In this document: piece by piece, positions 46,800-56,207 of the stretch
How positions within the stretch are numbered: position 1 is the first letter of the stretch
Layout: the number at the start of each line of letters is the position of its first letter
Source of the DNA: Bosea sp. BIWAKO-01
Lineage (GTDB): Bacteria; Pseudomonadota; Alphaproteobacteria; Rhizobiales; Beijerinckiaceae
NCBI RefSeq assembly: GCF_001748145.1
Contig: NZ_BCQA01000001.1
Location: 5,668,501-5,732,500 of the forward strand
Length of the DNA: 64,000 nt
Reading direction: 5' to 3'
Translations under genes and position numbers: made by a program
The notes under the pieces: generated by a model
Databases searched by the model: none
The model's input: only the letters and a program-made list of their open reading frames with translations
Told to the model about the DNA's origin: nothing

Positions 46800-49142
46800 C
46801 TAGGCCGGCACGACCTGGCGCGCGGGCGGATCATAGGCCTGGATCGGCGGCAGGTTGCCGTCGAAGCGCTCGACCTGGACCGTCGTCAGCTGCCCCGTGC
46901 AGCCCTGCGCCAGGGCCGAGGTTCCGACATCCCGAGTCAGGACATTGGGGTTGCCGTGGACCCAGAGCGACTTGTCCTCGGTCGGGTCGGCAGGATCGTA
47001 CCAGGCGCCGGTCGGGAGCTGGATCACGCCCTGGCGGATGCCATCGGTGACGCGCAAGCCGGCAAGGCAGGCGCCCCGCTCGTTCGAGATCCGGACGATG
47101 TCGCCATCGGCGATGCCGCGCGCGGCCGCATCCGCGGGGTGCATGCTGGCGACCTCGCGGCCGCGATGCTTGGCCTCGCTGCTATGGCCGCCGAAATCGA
47201 ACTGACTGTGCAACCGCGTGCGCGGCTGGTTCGCGACCAGCACGTAGGGCGAGGCCTTGTCGGGCACATTGGTCGGCCCGAGCCAGGTCGGGTGGCCCGG
47301 GCAATCCGCCTCGCCAAAGCTCGCGATCGTCTCCGAATAGATCTCCAGCTTGCCGGTCGGCGTCGGCAGCGGATGCCCCGCCGGGTCCTCGCGGAATTTC
47401 CGCAGGCGCCCACCATCGTCCGGCAATTGCGGCAGCTCGAAGCCCTCGCCTGCCCAGAACTCCTGGAAGCTGGGCGCCGGCAGGCCCTGGGCCGCGAGTT
47501 CGACACGGGTCGGCTCGTAGAGATGCTCCAGCCATTGCCGCACCGAACGGCCCTCGGTGAAGGCCTGGCGGGTGCCGAGCCGCTCGGCGAGATCGGCGAA
47601 GATCGCGTAGTCGTCGCGCGCTTCGCCATAGGGCTCGACGACCGGCTGCATCGGGACGAGCAGCGGGTCGTTGGAACTGCCGCCGATATCCTCGCGCTCC
47701 AGCGTCATCGTGCAGGGCAGCACGATGTCGGCATGGCGCGCGGTTGCCGTCCAGGCGAGCTCATGCACGACCAGCGTATCGAGCCAGGCGAAGGCCTGGC
47801 GCAAGCGGTTCAGGTCCTGATGATGGTGGAACGGATTGCCGCCGGCCCAGTAGACCAGCTTGATCTCGGGATAGGTCCGGGTCTGGCCGTTATAGCGATA
47901 GCTGGTCCCCGGGTTCAGCAGCATGTCGGCGATGCGGGCGACCGGAATGAAATCGGAAACCCCGTTTCGCCCCTGCGAGAAGGTCGGCACCGGCACGGCA
48001 TTGTAGCGCCGACCGTAATAGGCGATCGCGCCCAGCCCATAGCCATAGCCGCCGCCCGGCAGGCCGATCTGGCCGAGTGCTGCCGCCAGCACCATGCCCA
48101 TCCAGACCGGCTGTTCGCCGTGCTCGGCGCGCTGCAGCGCATGGGCGACGACGATCAGCGCGCGCTGGCCATGCAGCCGCTTGGCCAGCGCCGTGATCGC
48201 ATCGGCTGGAACGCCGGTGATCGCCGCGGCCCAGGCCGCATCCTTGGGCTGGCCGTCGGTCTCGCCCAGGAGATAGCGCTCGAAGATCGGCCAGCCGATC
48301 GTGCAGCGCTCGAGGAAGCCGCGATCATGCAGACCATTGACGACGAGGGTATGGACGAGCGCCATCATCAGCGCCGTGTCGCTGCCGGGATTGGAGGAGA
48401 CCCACTCCGCGCCTGCCTCCTCCGGCAGGTCGCCCCGCAGCGGCCCGACCAGCACGAACTGGCAACCGCGCGCCCTCGCCCGGTCCATGGCACCGCGCTC
48501 GACATGCTTGCTGATGCTGCCGCCGGCCACCATGCTGTTCTTCAGGGCCATGCCGCCGAAGGCGAGCACGATCTCGCTATGCGCGGCGATCTGCTCCCAG
48601 GAGACATTGCGCTTCACCAGGTCCTCGTAGTCTCCGATGACATGCGGCACCAGGACCGAGGACGCGCCCGAGGAATAGCTGTTGACCGAGCGGACATAGC
48701 CGCCGACCGAGGTGTTCAGGAAACGGTGGATCTGGCTCTGGGCGTGGTGGAAGCGCCCGGCGCTCGCCCAGCCATAGGAGCCGCCGAAGATCGCGCCCGG
48801 GCCGTGATTGTCGCGGATGCGCGCAAGCTCGCCTCCGAGCAGATCGAGCACGGCGCTCCAGGACATCGGCAGGTATTCGTCGCGTCCGCGCCTATCATCC
48901 GGGCCGGGGCCGCGCTCGAGCCAGCCGCGGCGGACCATGGGCTGCGCGATCCGCGCGCGGTGGCGCAGGGCGGCGGGGAAGTTCTGGATGATCTCGTTCG
49001 GGTCGGGGTCACCCGGATGAGGCCGGACTTCGAGCCGGCCATCCTGCATGCGCGCCGAGAACACGCCCCAATGCGAGGTATGCGGGCGGAAGCTCTCATC
49101 CGCCCCGGACGGTTCGCTCATCTGGTCGCTCGACGTGGTCAT
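46800..49142 (-). CDS. bisC: BisC/TMAO-reductase-like cytoplasmic molybdoenzyme (780 aa)
   Basis: Molybdopterin-guanine-dinucleotide enzyme of the DMSO-reductase family: GGSYGWASAGRFHHAQ, NSYSSGAS with the probable molybdenum-ligand serine, YWAGGNPFHHHQDLNRL, and the C-terminal MPT domain. No iron-sulfur cysteine motif at the N-terminus and no Tat signal, as in biotin (or methionine) sulfoxide reductase. Start ATG 49142 is favoured over 49199. It probably reduces biotin-, methionine- or other S/N-oxides. FhuF-like protein downstream could feed electrons. Confidence 0.88.
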   Translation of the reverse strand: MTTSSDQMSEPSGADESFRPHTSHWGVFSARMQDGRLEVRPHPGDPDPNEIIQNFPAALRHRARIAQPMVRRGWLERGPGPDDRRGRDEYLPMSWSAVLDLLGGELARIRDNHGPGAIFGGSYGWASAGRFHHAQSQIHRFLNTSVGGYVRSVNSYSSGASSVLVPHVIGDYEDLVKRNVSWEQIAAHSEIVLAFGGMALKNSMVAGGSISKHVERGAMDRARARGCQFVLVGPLRGDLPEEAGAEWVSSNPGSDTALMMALVHTLVVNGLHDRGFLERCTIGWPIFERYLLGETDGQPKDAAWAAAITGVPADAITALAKRLHGQRALIVVAHALQRAEHGEQPVWMGMVLAAALGQIGLPGGGYGYGLGAIAYYGRRYNAVPVPTFSQGRNGVSDFIPVARIADMLLNPGTSYRYNGQTRTYPEIKLVYWAGGNPFHHHQDLNRLRQAFAWLDTLVVHELAWTATARHADIVLPCTMTLEREDIGGSSNDPLLVPMQPVVEPYGEARDDYAIFADLAERLGTRQAFTEGRSVRQWLEHLYEPTRVELAAQGLPAPSFQEFWAGEGFELPQLPDDGGRLRKFREDPAGHPLPTPTGKLEIYSETIASFGEADCPGHPTWLGPTNVPDKASPYVLVANQPRTRLHSQFDFGGHSSEAKHRGREVASMHPADAAARGIADGDIVRISNERGACLAGLRVTDGIRQGVIQLPTGAWYDPADPTEDKSLWVHGNPNVLTRDVGTSALAQGCTGQLTTVQVERFDGNLPPIQAYDPPARQVVPA

Positions 49143-49294
49143 CACATGTCTTTCCGAAGGCGAGAACGCCGCCACAGCCGGTCCAGCCATCCGGCACATT
49201 GCCCGTTCATCGCAAGCTATTTCTGCGATCCCGGCCGATGCTCGCTGCCGCGGGCCGGCATGACGCGCCGGCCCGGCACATCACCTGCCGTCTC

Positions 49295-50893
49295 TCAAAC
49301 CGCTACCACATAGCCATCCCGGCGCGGATCGGCCGCCCCGGTCATCACCCCCGTCGCGGGGTCGATCGCCACGGCCTGCATGCCACCGCATCGCATCGTC
49401 CAGCCGACATCGAAGGCCTCGATCTCGTGGCCGCGCCGGCGCAGCTCTTCAAGCGTCGCGGCGGCGATACGGTTCTCGGCCTGGATGAAGCGCCCGTCCC
49501 AGAGCCGTGCGCGCGGCGCCTCGATCGCCTCCTGCAGCGGCAGGCCGAAATCGAGGTGCTGCACCATCGCCTGGGTCTGGGTCTGCATGATGCCGTAGCT
49601 GCCGGGCGTGCCGAGCGCGAGCACGGGCTTGCCGGCCCGCGTCGAGATGCTGGGCGACATGCACATCGGCAATTCGTCGCCCGGCTTCGAGCGGTTCGGG
49701 CTGCCGGGCTGGACATCGGCCCAGTACAGGAAATTGTTGAGGCAGAGCCCGGTGCCCGGCACGACAATGCCGCTGCCGAACGGGCTGCCGAGGCTGTTGG
49801 TGATGCAGACCAGGTTGCCCTCGGCATCGGCGACCGAGAAGGAGGTGGTATGGGCCGGATCCTCACTCTCCTGCGGCGTCCATTGCTCCGTCGGGCCCTC
49901 GATCGGCTCGCCATCACTGACGCGCTGGCGCAGGCCTGCAATGGCGGCATCGGAGAAGATCTCGGCCAGGATCTCGGCCGAGGGATTGTTGCTCGCGATC
50001 CTGAGCCCGGCCGCGAGCCTGATCGCCCGATAGACCAGGTCGAGATGCTCCGGCCCGTCCTTGGTCAGGCTCCCCAGATCGAACCCTTCGAGGATCTTGA
50101 GGCTGAGCAGGAACTGGAACGCCTCGCAGGGCGGCGGCGGGACATGGATCTCGAAGCCGCGATAGCTCACGGCATGCGGCTCGCGCCAGCGCGGCTGCAC
50201 GGCGGCGAGATCGGCCATCGTCAACTTGCCGCCGAGCCCGCTGAGATGTCCGACGATCCTTTCGCCGAGCGCGCCGCGATAGAGATGGTCCGGTCCCTTG
50301 GCGGCGATCTCCGCGAATGTGCCGGCGAGATCGGCCTGCCGCAGCACATGGCCGAGCTTCACCGGCCCGCCCTGCGGCAGGTAGTTGGCGCTGAATGCGG
50401 GATAGAGCTCGGGCCAGGCCTCAAGCAGCGGCGCCTGCTCGTTGAACTCATCGACACCGAATTCGGAGAGCGCGAAACCGTCCCGGGCGAGCGCGATCGC
50501 CGGCGCCAGGATCTCGCTAAGGGGCTTCCTGCCATAGCGCGCCGCGAGCTCGCACCAGCCCGCGAGATTGCCGGGCACCGCGACCGCATGCGGGCCGCGC
50601 TCCAGCTCGGCCCGTTTGGTGAAGCGCTCGGCCGGGAAGCTCGCCTGGATCGGCGGCACGAAGTCGAGCACGCGGACACGGCTTTCGGTGGCGCTCCAGA
50701 GCGTCGCCGACCCCATGCCGGTCAGGCTCGACATGAACGGCTCGACCACGGTCAGGGCGGCAGCGGTCGCCGCAATCGCGTCGAACGCATTGCCACCCTG
50801 GATCAGGAGTCGTGCGCCGGCCTGGGCGGCAAGCGGGTGGGCCGCGGCGACCATGCCGTGGCGAGAAAACAACGTGGGGCGGCGGCCATGCAT
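49295..50893 (-). CDS. Gamma-glutamyltransferase family protein (532 aa)
   Basis: Ntn-hydrolase precursor: the HTTSFSVAD segment has the nucleophilic Thr at the autocleavage point, then NSLGSPFGSG and GTPGSYGIMQTQTQ in the small subunit. The N-terminus is GMVAAAHPLAAQAGARLLIQGGNAFDAI. No signal peptide after the chosen ATG 50893, so it may be cytoplasmic. Cleaves gamma-glutamyl or similar amides. It is a paralogue of 62050-63594. Promoter region upstream has an AT-rich palindrome. Confidence 0.9.
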   Translation of the reverse strand: MHGRRPTLFSRHGMVAAAHPLAAQAGARLLIQGGNAFDAIAATAAALTVVEPFMSSLTGMGSATLWSATESRVRVLDFVPPIQASFPAERFTKRAELERGPHAVAVPGNLAGWCELAARYGRKPLSEILAPAIALARDGFALSEFGVDEFNEQAPLLEAWPELYPAFSANYLPQGGPVKLGHVLRQADLAGTFAEIAAKGPDHLYRGALGERIVGHLSGLGGKLTMADLAAVQPRWREPHAVSYRGFEIHVPPPPCEAFQFLLSLKILEGFDLGSLTKDGPEHLDLVYRAIRLAAGLRIASNNPSAEILAEIFSDAAIAGLRQRVSDGEPIEGPTEQWTPQESEDPAHTTSFSVADAEGNLVCITNSLGSPFGSGIVVPGTGLCLNNFLYWADVQPGSPNRSKPGDELPMCMSPSISTRAGKPVLALGTPGSYGIMQTQTQAMVQHLDFGLPLQEAIEAPRARLWDGRFIQAENRIAAATLEELRRRGHEIEAFDVGWTMRCGGMQAVAIDPATGVMTGAADPRRDGYVVAV

Positions 50894-51271
50894 TGTCAGT
50901 CGTCCTTGCGTCCCTGTCCTCAGGCTGGGTGCGATCAGAGCACAGTTCGCCGACAAGGACAGGCCGCCACCCCAAGCTTTTTCCGGAGGTGCCGCCGGAG
51001 CTGCATGCATGGCTGGCACGGTCGCAAGGCCGGCGCCATGGCGGGTTTCTCGTCGAAGGAGCCGGTCACGAGGCCGCCGAGGGAGTTTCGGGATCACATA
51101 TCAAAATCGATGTAGATATTTGATATTTCGAGATAATATACCCGCAGCCGCTGCCCCGCCGAGGGCTGCATGCTCTCCCTTGCCCCGCCTCCCGCTCTTC
51201 ATCCAGATCGCCATGTCGAAGCATAGGCTTCTCTTTGAATGCCGGCGTCCACTTTACGGGCCGATGCTGCT
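50894..51271. other. 378-bp gap with AT-rich promoter region
   Basis: No gene supported. The right part (51095-51145) is the most AT-rich stretch nearby and probably holds the promoter of the gamma-glutamyltransferase gene. Confidence 0.45.
51098..51126. promoter_or_regulatory. Operator-like inverted repeat
   Basis: ATATCAAA (51098-51105) and TTTGATAT (51119-51126) are perfect complements separated by 13 bases, in the AT-rich region upstream of the gamma-glutamyltransferase gene at 50893. The binding protein is unknown. Confidence 0.45.
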
Positions 51272-51952
51272 CTAGCGGGGCTGCGTGCTCCCCGCTCCGG
51301 ACGCAAAGAGGGCTCGCGCCGCGTCGAGGATTTCGGCCGTCGAAGGGAATTTCCCGATCCCGGCAAGCCCTTCGGAGCTGCATTCGATGTTCGCCCAGCG
51401 GATGATCCCATGCGGATCGATCAGGAACTGACCTTTGAGCTGGGGCCATTGCCGCTCCATGTCGGAGTGGTCAGTCGGGTTCTCCCTGTAGCCGTCTCGC
51501 CTGGTCAGCCTGTCGGCAGCCTCCTTGATCGGCACCGGTTGCGGGAACTCGTCGTTGGGATTGATCCGCAACGTCGCATAGGCCTCGAGATATTCCGGGG
51601 TTGCAGGCGGCTTTGGCACACCATAGGCGCGATGGGTTGAGAGTTCCGGATCGACCGCCAGGCGCATGTTGCTCGGTCGGAACTTGAAATAGAGCTGCGC
51701 GTTCTCGAGCTGCGTTGCCACAATCGCGAGTGTTTCCACGCCGATGGCCTTGAGCTCGCGATCGGTGACGGCCATGTGCGCGATCGCCCGCCGGCAGAAC
51801 GGGCACCACAGCCCCACAAACAGTGCGAGGAACACCGAATGCCTGCCGCGGTAATCAGAGAGCGACGCGATCCCGCTCCCATCGACCGTCGGGAGCACGA
51901 AATCAGGCGCCCGTTCACCTGGAGAGACCGGAGGGCGCAATCCATTTGCCAT
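51272..51952 (-). CDS. Redoxin-domain (AhpC/TSA-like) protein (226 aa)
   Basis: Thioredoxin-fold peroxiredoxin-like protein: RAPDFVLPTVDG at the start, GLWCPFCRR with a CxxC at about residues 50-53, and a C-terminal strand GQFLIDPHGIIRWANIE. No signal peptide, so cytoplasmic. Probably a peroxide or disulfide reductase; the partner is unknown. It appears monocistronic. Confidence 0.88.
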   Translation of the reverse strand: MANGLRPPVSPGERAPDFVLPTVDGSGIASLSDYRGRHSVFLALFVGLWCPFCRRAIAHMAVTDRELKAIGVETLAIVATQLENAQLYFKFRPSNMRLAVDPELSTHRAYGVPKPPATPEYLEAYATLRINPNDEFPQPVPIKEAADRLTRRDGYRENPTDHSDMERQWPQLKGQFLIDPHGIIRWANIECSSEGLAGIGKFPSTAEILDAARALFASGAGSTQPR

Positions 51953-52153
51953 GGGACGCTCCTCCGCCTGACGAACCGGATCGCGTGGGAACGGGCAGGA
52001 TCAGGGAAGCGTCGGGCCGAGGCGCACACCCCCTTCTGACTTTGCCAACTATAGCTCAGCGGATGCCCGGTTCCCAGCCTTGCGGTGCGGCGTGGCGGGA
52101 TCCTGGCAACAAGACCGACGCAGCCAGGCCGGCCGCCCGGCCAGCGTCGCCGC

Positions 52154-53059
52154 TCACTGCAGATGCGGCTTCTTCAGAAAGCTGCTCCGGTCGGCGGACC
52201 TGATGCGCAGCCATGTCTCGCGGCCGTCGCGGACGACCCTGATCGGGACCTCCGCGCCGGCCGGGCCGCTCGCCCAGAGCTTCCGGTAGAAATCGGCCAG
52301 GCCATCGATCTCGCCATCGCGAACATCCGAGATGATGTCGCCGGGACGCAGGCCCGCCTGGGCCGCCGGGCCGCCCTCGGCCACGCTCATCACCACGACC
52401 TTGCCATTGCTCTCGGCCGAGAAGGCGCCGAGCCAGGGGCGTGGCGGCTTGTCGACCCGGCCCCGAGCGAGCAGATCGTCGAGGATCGGCGGAAGCAGAT
52501 CGATCGGCACGATCATATTGACGTCGAAGATCTCGCCGGCCCGGCCCATTCGCAGGTGCAGCGAGCCGATGCCGAGGAGCTTTCCGTCCGGCCCGAACAG
52601 CGCCGCGCCTCCCCAGGACGGATGCGCCGGGGCGGTGAAGATGGCCTCGTCCAGCAGATATTCCCAGTAGCCGGCGAATTCCTGCTTGGCCACGATATTG
52701 GCCTCCACGACTTGCCCGATGCCGTCCGCCAGCACGACGGACTCGCCGATTTCGGCATCAGTGGCGGCGCCGAACGAAACCGCGGGCAGATCGAGCCGTT
52801 CAAGCGCCTGGACCAGGCCAAAGCCGGTTTCCTGATCATAGGCCAGCGCATGCGCGGGCACCACGCGACCGGTCCGGGTCGTCAGCCAGACATCCTCGGC
52901 CTCGGTGATCAGGTAGCCGATGGTGAGCACCAGCCCATTGTCGCGAATGACGACCCCGCTGCCTTCCCGCCGTGTTCCCAGCGCGGAGGCGGTGAAGGCA
53001 TCGGCAGGAATGGACGAGCGAACGCCCACGACGGAGTGCAAGATCGGGCCGATTCTCAT
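52154..53059 (-). CDS. HtrA/S1C-like protein with PDZ domain and lost catalytic triad (301 aa)
   Basis: The DegP/HtrA plan is clear: a trypsin-like domain (residues 1-190; GSGVVIRDNGLVLTIGYLI, then IGESVVLADG) and a PDZ domain (about 205-285; VMSVAEGGPAAQAGLRPGDIISDV). But the triad is gone: the TNxHV histidine position reads TIGYLI, the D(L/I)A(V/L) aspartate region reads TGFGLV, and the GNSGGP serine position reads SWGGAA. It also lacks a signal peptide. It is thus a probable pseudoprotease, perhaps a substrate-binding or scaffold protein. ATG 53059 was chosen; the frame extends to 53134. Confidence 0.82.
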   Translation of the reverse strand: MRIGPILHSVVGVRSSIPADAFTASALGTRREGSGVVIRDNGLVLTIGYLITEAEDVWLTTRTGRVVPAHALAYDQETGFGLVQALERLDLPAVSFGAATDAEIGESVVLADGIGQVVEANIVAKQEFAGYWEYLLDEAIFTAPAHPSWGGAALFGPDGKLLGIGSLHLRMGRAGEIFDVNMIVPIDLLPPILDDLLARGRVDKPPRPWLGAFSAESNGKVVVMSVAEGGPAAQAGLRPGDIISDVRDGEIDGLADFYRKLWASGPAGAEVPIRVVRDGRETWLRIRSADRSSFLKKPHLQ

Positions 53060-53245
53060 CGTTCCATCCTGAAAGGGCGCGGCGCTGGGATCGAGACGGC
53101 GTGCCGGCCGGCAGAAACTGGATAGCTCTCTCAAAAGGTATGAACCGGCTCGATCGACGCAAGGCCCCGCCGATGATTGAGCGGCCGGTGACCCGAATGT
53201 GATCGGCGCAGAACGCCCGGTCCCATGGAGCGTTACCCGCCGCGA
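53060..53245. other. 186-bp gap
   Basis: Nothing recognisable was seen between the HtrA-like gene and the flavin monooxygenase, both on the minus strand. Confidence 0.35.
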
Positions 53246-54778
53246 CTAGCTGACGAGGCCGAGATAGCCCGCAAGTTCGCGCGCCGCGGCAGCGCCCGCC
53301 CGGTTGGCGCCGATCGTCGAGGCCGAGGGGCCATAGCCGACCAGATGGATGCGCGGGTCCTTGCCGACCTGGGTCGCGAGCCGGCCGGTCATGACGATGC
53401 CGCCCTTCTCCTCCCGGATCTGCAGAGGCGCGAGATGGTCGAGCGAACTGCGAAATCCGGTGCACCAGAGAATGACATCGGCCCTTTGCTCGGCACCGTC
53501 GGCCCAGCGCACACCCCGCTCGGTGATCTCGCTGAACATCGGCAAGCGCTTCAGCACGCCGCGTTCGCGAGCGGCGAGCAAGGCCGGCGACAGCGGAATC
53601 CCGGTCACCGATACGACGGAGCCGGGGATCAGGCCCTGCCTGACCCGGTCTTCGACCATGGCGACGGCGGCGCGCCCATCTTCCGCCGTGAAGGGACGCT
53701 CCCGAAACTGCGGCTCGCGCTTGGTCACCCAGGTGGTCGAGGTGACGCGGGAAATCTCATCGAGCAATTGCAGCGCGGAAATGCCGCCGCCGACCACGAC
53801 GACATGCTGGCCGGCAAACGCGTCGGCCGTGCGGTAATCGCGGGTGTGAAGCTGCCGGCCCAGGAAGCGATCGGCCCCTGGATAGCTCGGAATATAGGGT
53901 GTCTCCCAGGTGCCGGTGGCATTGATGATGCCGCGGGCCGAGAAGGTTTCGCGATCGGTCTCGATCCTGAAGCGGTCGCCACGGTCGCAGACGACCTTGA
54001 CCGCCACCGGGCGATAGACCGGCAGCCGAAACTTGCGTTCATAGGCCGCGAAATACTGGGGAACAGCCTCGGAGGCCCTCACCTCGGTCAGGCCGGGTTC
54101 GATCACATCGGAGAACTGCATGCCCGGCAAATCATGGGTCCGGTTGACCGTGCTCAGGGTCAGTGATGGCCAGCGATATTGCCAGGCGCCGCCGGATTCC
54201 GGGGACTTGTCGAGAACGAGATAGTTCCTGCCGGCCACAAGACCGAGATTCTGCAGGTGATAGGCGCTGGACAGCCCCGCCTGGCCGGCGCCGATGACCA
54301 TGACATCAACCTTGAATACGGCCCGGACATCGCCCCTCGACGGGGACGGCTCGGTCGTATCGGGCGAGTCGGAAGGCTCAAGATCGGCGCTCATTCCCAA
54401 AGCCATGAGACAGGAGGCGCGCGAACTCAAGCCGTCCTCCGCAAGCGCAGGCACGACGCCGGCCGCCGCGCGGTCGACGCCGCGTGCCGCGAAGGGGCAC
54501 CCGAATTCCGGGTCATCCCGGGTGCGTTCAAGGAGGAGCGGGATGATCAGGTCCTCTTCATCCCAGAGATGCCGCAGCAGGGTTCGGTCGAACCCCTCGA
54601 TCTCTCCGGCAATCCGCTCCGCCACACGCAACGCGCCGCCCTCGCGACCCGAGACCTCCCCCGAAAGCGCGGCGATAAGTTCGCGGCTGGCATTTCCGAG
54701 CCGGTCGATCGCGCCTTCCCTTGGCGGCATCTGGCTGCGACTGTGCGGCCATGCCTGCACATCGACGCTGCCTTGCAC
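53246..54778 (-). CDS. Flavin-dependent monooxygenase with N-terminal hemerythrin remnant (510 aa)
   Basis: Residues 155-510 form an FMO/YUC-type enzyme: FAD motif VIGAGQAGLSSAYHL (about 161-175), NATGTWETP, NADPH motif VVVGGGISALQLL, and the late CTGFRSSLDHLAPL. The first 100 residues look like the C-terminal half of a hemerythrin HHE protein (helix with LLRHLWDEEDLIIPLLLER); the earlier metal ligands are missing. ATG 54778 would overlap the divergent peptidase start at 54751 by 28 bp; ATG 54406 or 54394 would give the monooxygenase alone. No good ribosome site distinguishes them. Substrate unknown. Confidence 0.82.
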   Translation of the reverse strand: MQGSVDVQAWPHSRSQMPPREGAIDRLGNASRELIAALSGEVSGREGGALRVAERIAGEIEGFDRTLLRHLWDEEDLIIPLLLERTRDDPEFGCPFAARGVDRAAAGVVPALAEDGLSSRASCLMALGMSADLEPSDSPDTTEPSPSRGDVRAVFKVDVMVIGAGQAGLSSAYHLQNLGLVAGRNYLVLDKSPESGGAWQYRWPSLTLSTVNRTHDLPGMQFSDVIEPGLTEVRASEAVPQYFAAYERKFRLPVYRPVAVKVVCDRGDRFRIETDRETFSARGIINATGTWETPYIPSYPGADRFLGRQLHTRDYRTADAFAGQHVVVVGGGISALQLLDEISRVTSTTWVTKREPQFRERPFTAEDGRAAVAMVEDRVRQGLIPGSVVSVTGIPLSPALLAARERGVLKRLPMFSEITERGVRWADGAEQRADVILWCTGFRSSLDHLAPLQIREEKGGIVMTGRLATQVGKDPRIHLVGYGPSASTIGANRAGAAAARELAGYLGLVS

Positions 54779-55461
54779 GCTTCCTTCGCCCGGGCCTCCT
54801 CGCCGCAGCGCTCTTCGGCAGCGGCTGGAACGGCAACTCCCTTGCCCAGGCCGGACCGGGTGCGCAGGCCGGTCAGATCGCCGCTGCCCTCTACGGACCG
54901 GGCGGCGTCTACGCGCGGATTCCGGCCCGGGATGAATATGGGCGGGATCAACTGGCGATGTTCCGCGCCTGGAATCCCGATCCGGTCGGAAACCATGAGG
55001 CCAATCTCCGGGCGATCCAGCCGCCGCTCGCCAGGGTGGTGCGCCGGGCCCAGGCCGAGAATCCCGGCCTGCGCTTCGTGATCGGCTCAGGCCGGCGCGA
55101 CCGCAGGCTGCAACGCCAGGCGGTCGCCTGGGGCTGGTCCAGGGTGCATGCGAGTTCGCACCGCTCGGGCAATGCCGTGGACCTGTGGCCGCTCGATGCG
55201 GAGGGTCGGGTGATCTTCGATCCGAATGCCCAGAACCGGATCGCGGTTGCGCTCAAGCGTGCCGCCACCGAACTGGGCGTATCGCTGCGCTGGGGCGGCC
55301 GCTTCCGCGGCTACAAGCACATGGACCGCTCGCATTTCGAGCTGTCGCTCAGGGCAAGCAAGGGCCAAGACTACGGCCAAAGCCATATCACGGCAGGCGG
55401 ATCAAAGCTGCCCGCCGTGACTCATCCGCAGATCGCAACGCTTTCTGGAAGGGCGCCATGA
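54751..55461 (+). CDS. M15-family D-alanyl-D-alanine carboxypeptidase-like protein (236 aa)
   Basis: A signal peptide (hydrophobic LLAAALFGS region, cleavage near SLAQA) precedes a VanY/M15-type zinc peptidase: SSHRSGNAVDLWP carries the His and Asp ligands and MDRSHFEL the second His. It probably trims peptidoglycan stem peptides in the periplasm. ATG 54751 gives a normal signal peptide; ATG 54721 is in frame but adds a Cys-rich leader. Confidence 0.88.
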   Translation: MPAHRRCLARFLRPGLLAAALFGSGWNGNSLAQAGPGAQAGQIAAALYGPGGVYARIPARDEYGRDQLAMFRAWNPDPVGNHEANLRAIQPPLARVVRRAQAENPGLRFVIGSGRRDRRLQRQAVAWGWSRVHASSHRSGNAVDLWPLDAEGRVIFDPNAQNRIAVALKRAATELGVSLRWGGRFRGYKHMDRSHFELSLRASKGQDYGQSHITAGGSKLPAVTHPQIATLSGRAP

Positions 55462-55557
55462 ACCCCAAATACGCTGCAGCCCCACTCGCGCCCATGTGGG
55501 CCCCGCCGGCCCGTCACGCCCCGCAAGTCAAGCAAACTCAGCGGGCACGGTGAAACA

Positions 55558-55986
55558 GTGTTTTCCGAGCTGCCCTCTGTCAATCACCTGTCGCTGGTCA
55601 TAACCCAGGCAACGGCACCCGCCTTCCTCCTTGGCGCGGTGGTCGGCCTGATCTCGGTCTTGATCAACCGCCTCGAGCGCATTCTCGATCGGTCGCGAAC
55701 ATTGAACGCGCTCGATCGTTCGATCGCTCCCGATCTCAAGGCCGACTTGCCCCGCCTCGAACGGCGAGCAGGCCTGATCAACAGCGCCATCGTGTTCGCG
55801 ATTTCCAGCGGGGTGACGACGATCCTGCTGATGGTTGTTGCCTTCGGCTTCGCCTTCCTGGGCCTAGCTCACGAACGCGGCGTCGCGCTTCTCTTCGTCC
55901 TGTCCGTTGGACTGTTCGGCGCCTCGCTCACTCAGTTCCTTCGCGAGGTCCAGATGGCGCTCCAGAAGATCGATCTCATCAGTTGA
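55558..55986 (+). CDS. DUF2721 membrane protein (142 aa)
   Basis: Three predicted helices (about 18-36, 78-100, 105-125) with a charged loop RLERILDRSRTL between, matching DUF2721 proteins. Function unknown. GTG 55558 is the start. A strong palindrome follows 17 bp after the stop. Confidence 0.82.
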   Translation: MFSELPSVNHLSLVITQATAPAFLLGAVVGLISVLINRLERILDRSRTLNALDRSIAPDLKADLPRLERRAGLINSAIVFAISSGVTTILLMVVAFGFAFLGLAHERGVALLFVLSVGLFGASLTQFLREVQMALQKIDLIS

Positions 55987-56003
55987 CCGAACACCCGGGC
56001 CAA

Positions 56004-56038
56004 ATCATCGGACCAGACGCCGGATCCGGTCCGATGAT
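56004..56038. repeat. Dispersed palindrome, copy 2 (possible terminator)
   Basis: ATCATCGGACC (56004-56014) and GGTCCGATGAT (56028-56038) are perfect complements with a 13-base loop. The right half matches 4407-4424 at 17 of 18 positions (56022-56039). Lies just after the DUF2721 gene. Confidence 0.6.
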
Positions 56039-56207
56039 CCACCCTTTCTCAATGGGGGCATCGGCTTTTCCGAAATCCTCAATCCACTTTTCAGGCCCAT
56101 GCTTCAGGTCCTCACCGCACATCAACCGAAGAGACAGTAGTCGCTATCGGCCCGGCCCGAACAGCCGACCGCGTCGTGTGCGCTCGACGCCTCCAGGCCA
56201 TGTTTTT

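Noticed and set aside
46776..49313. 845-codon plus-strand open frame
   Set aside because: It is antisense to the BisC-like gene, whose motifs are clear; the plus-strand product is His/Arg-rich with no family features.
49199..51115. 638-codon plus-strand open frame
   Set aside because: Antisense shadow of the gamma-glutamyltransferase gene.
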